Shown: positions 6,011 through 7,088 of the stretch, in pieces
How the letters are laid out: every line of letters begins with the position of its first letter
Numbering within the stretch: position 1 is the first letter of the stretch
DNA from: Planctomycetota bacterium
GTDB taxonomy: Bacteria; Planctomycetota; PLA2; JAEUHO01
Assembly: GCA_029213105.1 (NCBI GenBank)
Contig: JARGNS010000008.1
Span: 3,282 to 10,369 of the forward strand
DNA: 7,088 bases
Direction of reading: 5' to 3'
Program-made: the position numbers and the translations under genes
Notes under the pieces: generated by a model
The model's database searches: none
Seen by the model: the letters and a program-made list of their open reading frames with translations, nothing else
What the model was told of the DNA's origin: nothing

Positions 6011-6964
6011 ATGAAGCCCTCGCACTACTTCCTCTCCGCAGCCCTCTTCGTTGGCCTGATGGCCGTCGCACCGGTTGCCAGCCAGGCAGATGACATCCCG
6101 TCCTGCTCCGGCGACAAGCCGTGCTCCGGCTCGATGACCACGGCCAAGGCCGACATTGTCGACACGGCGGTGAAGGCCGGTTCCTTCAACACGCTCGTCA
6201 CGGCGGTCAAGGCCGCCGACCTCGTCGAGACGCTCAAGGGCCCGGGGCCGTTCACCGTGTTCGCGCCCTCCGATGCCGCCTTCGCCAAGGTACCCGCAGC
6301 CACCCTCCAGGGGCTCCTGGCAGACAAGGCCGCGCTGACCAAGGTACTGACCTACCACGTGGTGCCGGGTCGCATCACCGCCGCCCAGGCCATGAAGGCC
6401 GACTGGGCCAAGACGGCGATGGGCCAGAGCCTGCGCATCAAGAGCGACACGCAGGGGATCACTGTTGATGGCGCTCGCGTGATCAAGGCCGACATCGAGA
6501 CCTCGAACGGCATCATCCACGTCATCGACCGCGTCGTGCTTCCCCGCAAGGACATCGTCGACACGGCAGTCGCCGCGGGCAGCTTCAAGACGCTCGTCAC
6601 GGCGGTCCAGGCCGCCGACCTCGTCAAGACGCTCAAGGGTGACGGGCCGTTCACGGTCTTCGCCCCCTCGGATGCGGCCTTCGCCAAGCTCCCCGCCGGC
6701 ATGGTCGGCAAGCTCGTGAAGAACAAGCCGGCCTTGACCCAGATCCTGACCTACCACGTCGTGCCGGGCCGCGTGCTCAGCACTGACCTCAAGGTCGGAA
6801 CCATCGAGGCCAAGACGGCCCAGGGCCAGTCCCTGATCATCACCAAGACCAGCGATGGTCAGGTGACCGTCAACGGCGCGAAGGTCACCTCGGCCGACCT
6901 CGTGTGCGGCAACGGCGTCATCCATGTGATCGACAAGGTCGTCACGCCGGCGCAGCCGCAGTAG
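6011..6964 (+). CDS. Secreted protein with two tandem fasciclin (FAS1) domains
   Basis: The protein has 317 residues. Residues 1-26 are a signal peptide (MKPSHYFLSAALFVGLMAVA, cut probably near SQA-D27). A short linker with Cys32 and Cys38 leads to FAS1 domain 1 (about 48-178) and domain 2 (about 181-313). Each has the H1 box GPFTVFAPSDAAFAK (from residues 79 and 212) and an H2 box (NGIIHVIDRVVLP in the first, NGVIHVIDKVVTP in the second). FAS1 proteins are secreted or surface proteins often tied to adhesion; bacterial roles are poorly known, so the function here is inferred only as extracytoplasmic. No lipobox or membrane anchor is seen, so it should be soluble in the periplasm or outside. 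The start has a good AGGAG. The gene diverges from phr and shares its promoter region; its upstream box equals that of FAS1-SOUL. No gene follows in the window. Confidence 0.95.
   Translation: MKPSHYFLSAALFVGLMAVAPVASQADDIPSCSGDKPCSGSMTTAKADIVDTAVKAGSFNTLVTAVKAADLVETLKGPGPFTVFAPSDAAFAKVPAATLQGLLADKAALTKVLTYHVVPGRITAAQAMKADWAKTAMGQSLRIKSDTQGITVDGARVIKADIETSNGIIHVIDRVVLPRKDIVDTAVAAGSFKTLVTAVQAADLVKTLKGDGPFTVFAPSDAAFAKLPAGMVGKLVKNKPALTQILTYHVVPGRVLSTDLKVGTIEAKTAQGQSLIITKTSDGQVTVNGAKVTSADLVCGNGVIHVIDKVVTPAQPQ
6152..6949 (+). repeat. Internal tandem duplication of the FAS1 coding unit, period 399 bases
   Basis: The second domain begins 399 bases (133 codons) after the first (6152 and 6551). The first 47 codons of the units align without gaps, and long DNA stretches are unchanged, for example ACGCTCGTCACGGCGGTC in both. 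Similarity falls towards the ends of the units. This suggests a domain duplication within the gene that is fairly recent or has been kept alike by gene conversion. Confidence 0.75.
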
Positions 6965-7088
6965 TTCCTCCATTCGATTTCGGTGCCGGGAGTCCGTTTC
7001 TTCCCCTTCCTCCCTTCCCCCCCGGAGCGGCGCCTGGTTGCCGCCCTTCACGAGACCCTGGCACGCCCCGCGGCGGGGGGGGGGGGGG
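6965..7088. other. Non-coding tail with pyrimidine tract and terminal G run
   Basis: No gene is visible after the FAS1x2 stop. The plus strand has 27 consecutive pyrimidines (6997-7023) that contain an 18-base mirror repeat (7003-7020). CCCCG (7066-7070) can pair with CGGGG (7074-7078). The last 14 bases (7075-7088) are all G, which is more typical of a read or assembly artefact at a contig end than of genomic sequence. No convincing intrinsic terminator with a T run is seen. Confidence 0.6.

Noticed and set aside
5996..7051. A 351-codon open frame on the minus strand opposite FAS1x2
   Set aside because: It mirrors the FAS1 duplication in antisense and has no recognisable domain; the sense strand has a signal peptide, ribosome site and two FAS1 domains.

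Overview
The window is strongly GC-rich and packed with genes, and it looks like the end of a contig (it stops in a run of 14 G). Secreted proteins with Sec-type signal peptides and a predicted outer-membrane beta-barrel ending in Tyr-Arg-Phe point to a Gram-negative bacterium. Pseudomonadota is most likely, possibly a gammaproteobacterium, but no gene here fixes the genus. No RNA gene, insertion sequence, CRISPR array or origin was seen.

Layout, left to right. (1) 1-658, minus: N-terminal part of a MerR-family regulator of the CarH/LitR class. It has the W-x9-EH motif of adenosylcobalamin light sensors and runs off the left edge. (2) 659-779: a short AT-richer divergent promoter region. (3) 780-2033, plus: a secreted protein with an N-terminal fasciclin (FAS1) domain, a helical middle and a C-terminal SOUL heme-binding domain. 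(4) 2036-2905, plus: an outer-membrane barrel gene, coupled to the previous one and interrupted by an in-frame TGA. (5) 4382-2889, minus: an SDR/DUF2867 protein of the YbjT type. (6) 5890-4379, minus: a class II CPD photolyase, upstream of and overlapping the SDR gene by an ATGA. (7) 5891-6010: a second divergent promoter region. (8) 6011-6964, plus: a secreted protein with two tandem FAS1 domains. (9) 6965-7088: non-coding tail with a 27-nt pyrimidine run and the terminal G run.

Read together, this is probably a light-responsive photoprotection locus. A B12-based light-sensing regulator sits beside a photolyase operon, and two sets of secreted or outer-membrane proteins (FAS1, SOUL, barrel) are placed under promoters that look alike. 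A box of the form TAGGAA followed by an AT-rich stretch occurs in front of three transcription units: FAS1-SOUL, FAS1x2 and, on the minus strand, phr-SDR. The cytoplasmic arm (phr, SDR) would deal with DNA damage and possibly a small-molecule or lipid product. The envelope arm (FAS1, SOUL, barrel) has no known light-related role. The most interesting points are the shared box, the FAS1-SOUL fusion inside a B12/photolyase locus, and the nonsense codon in the barrel gene.
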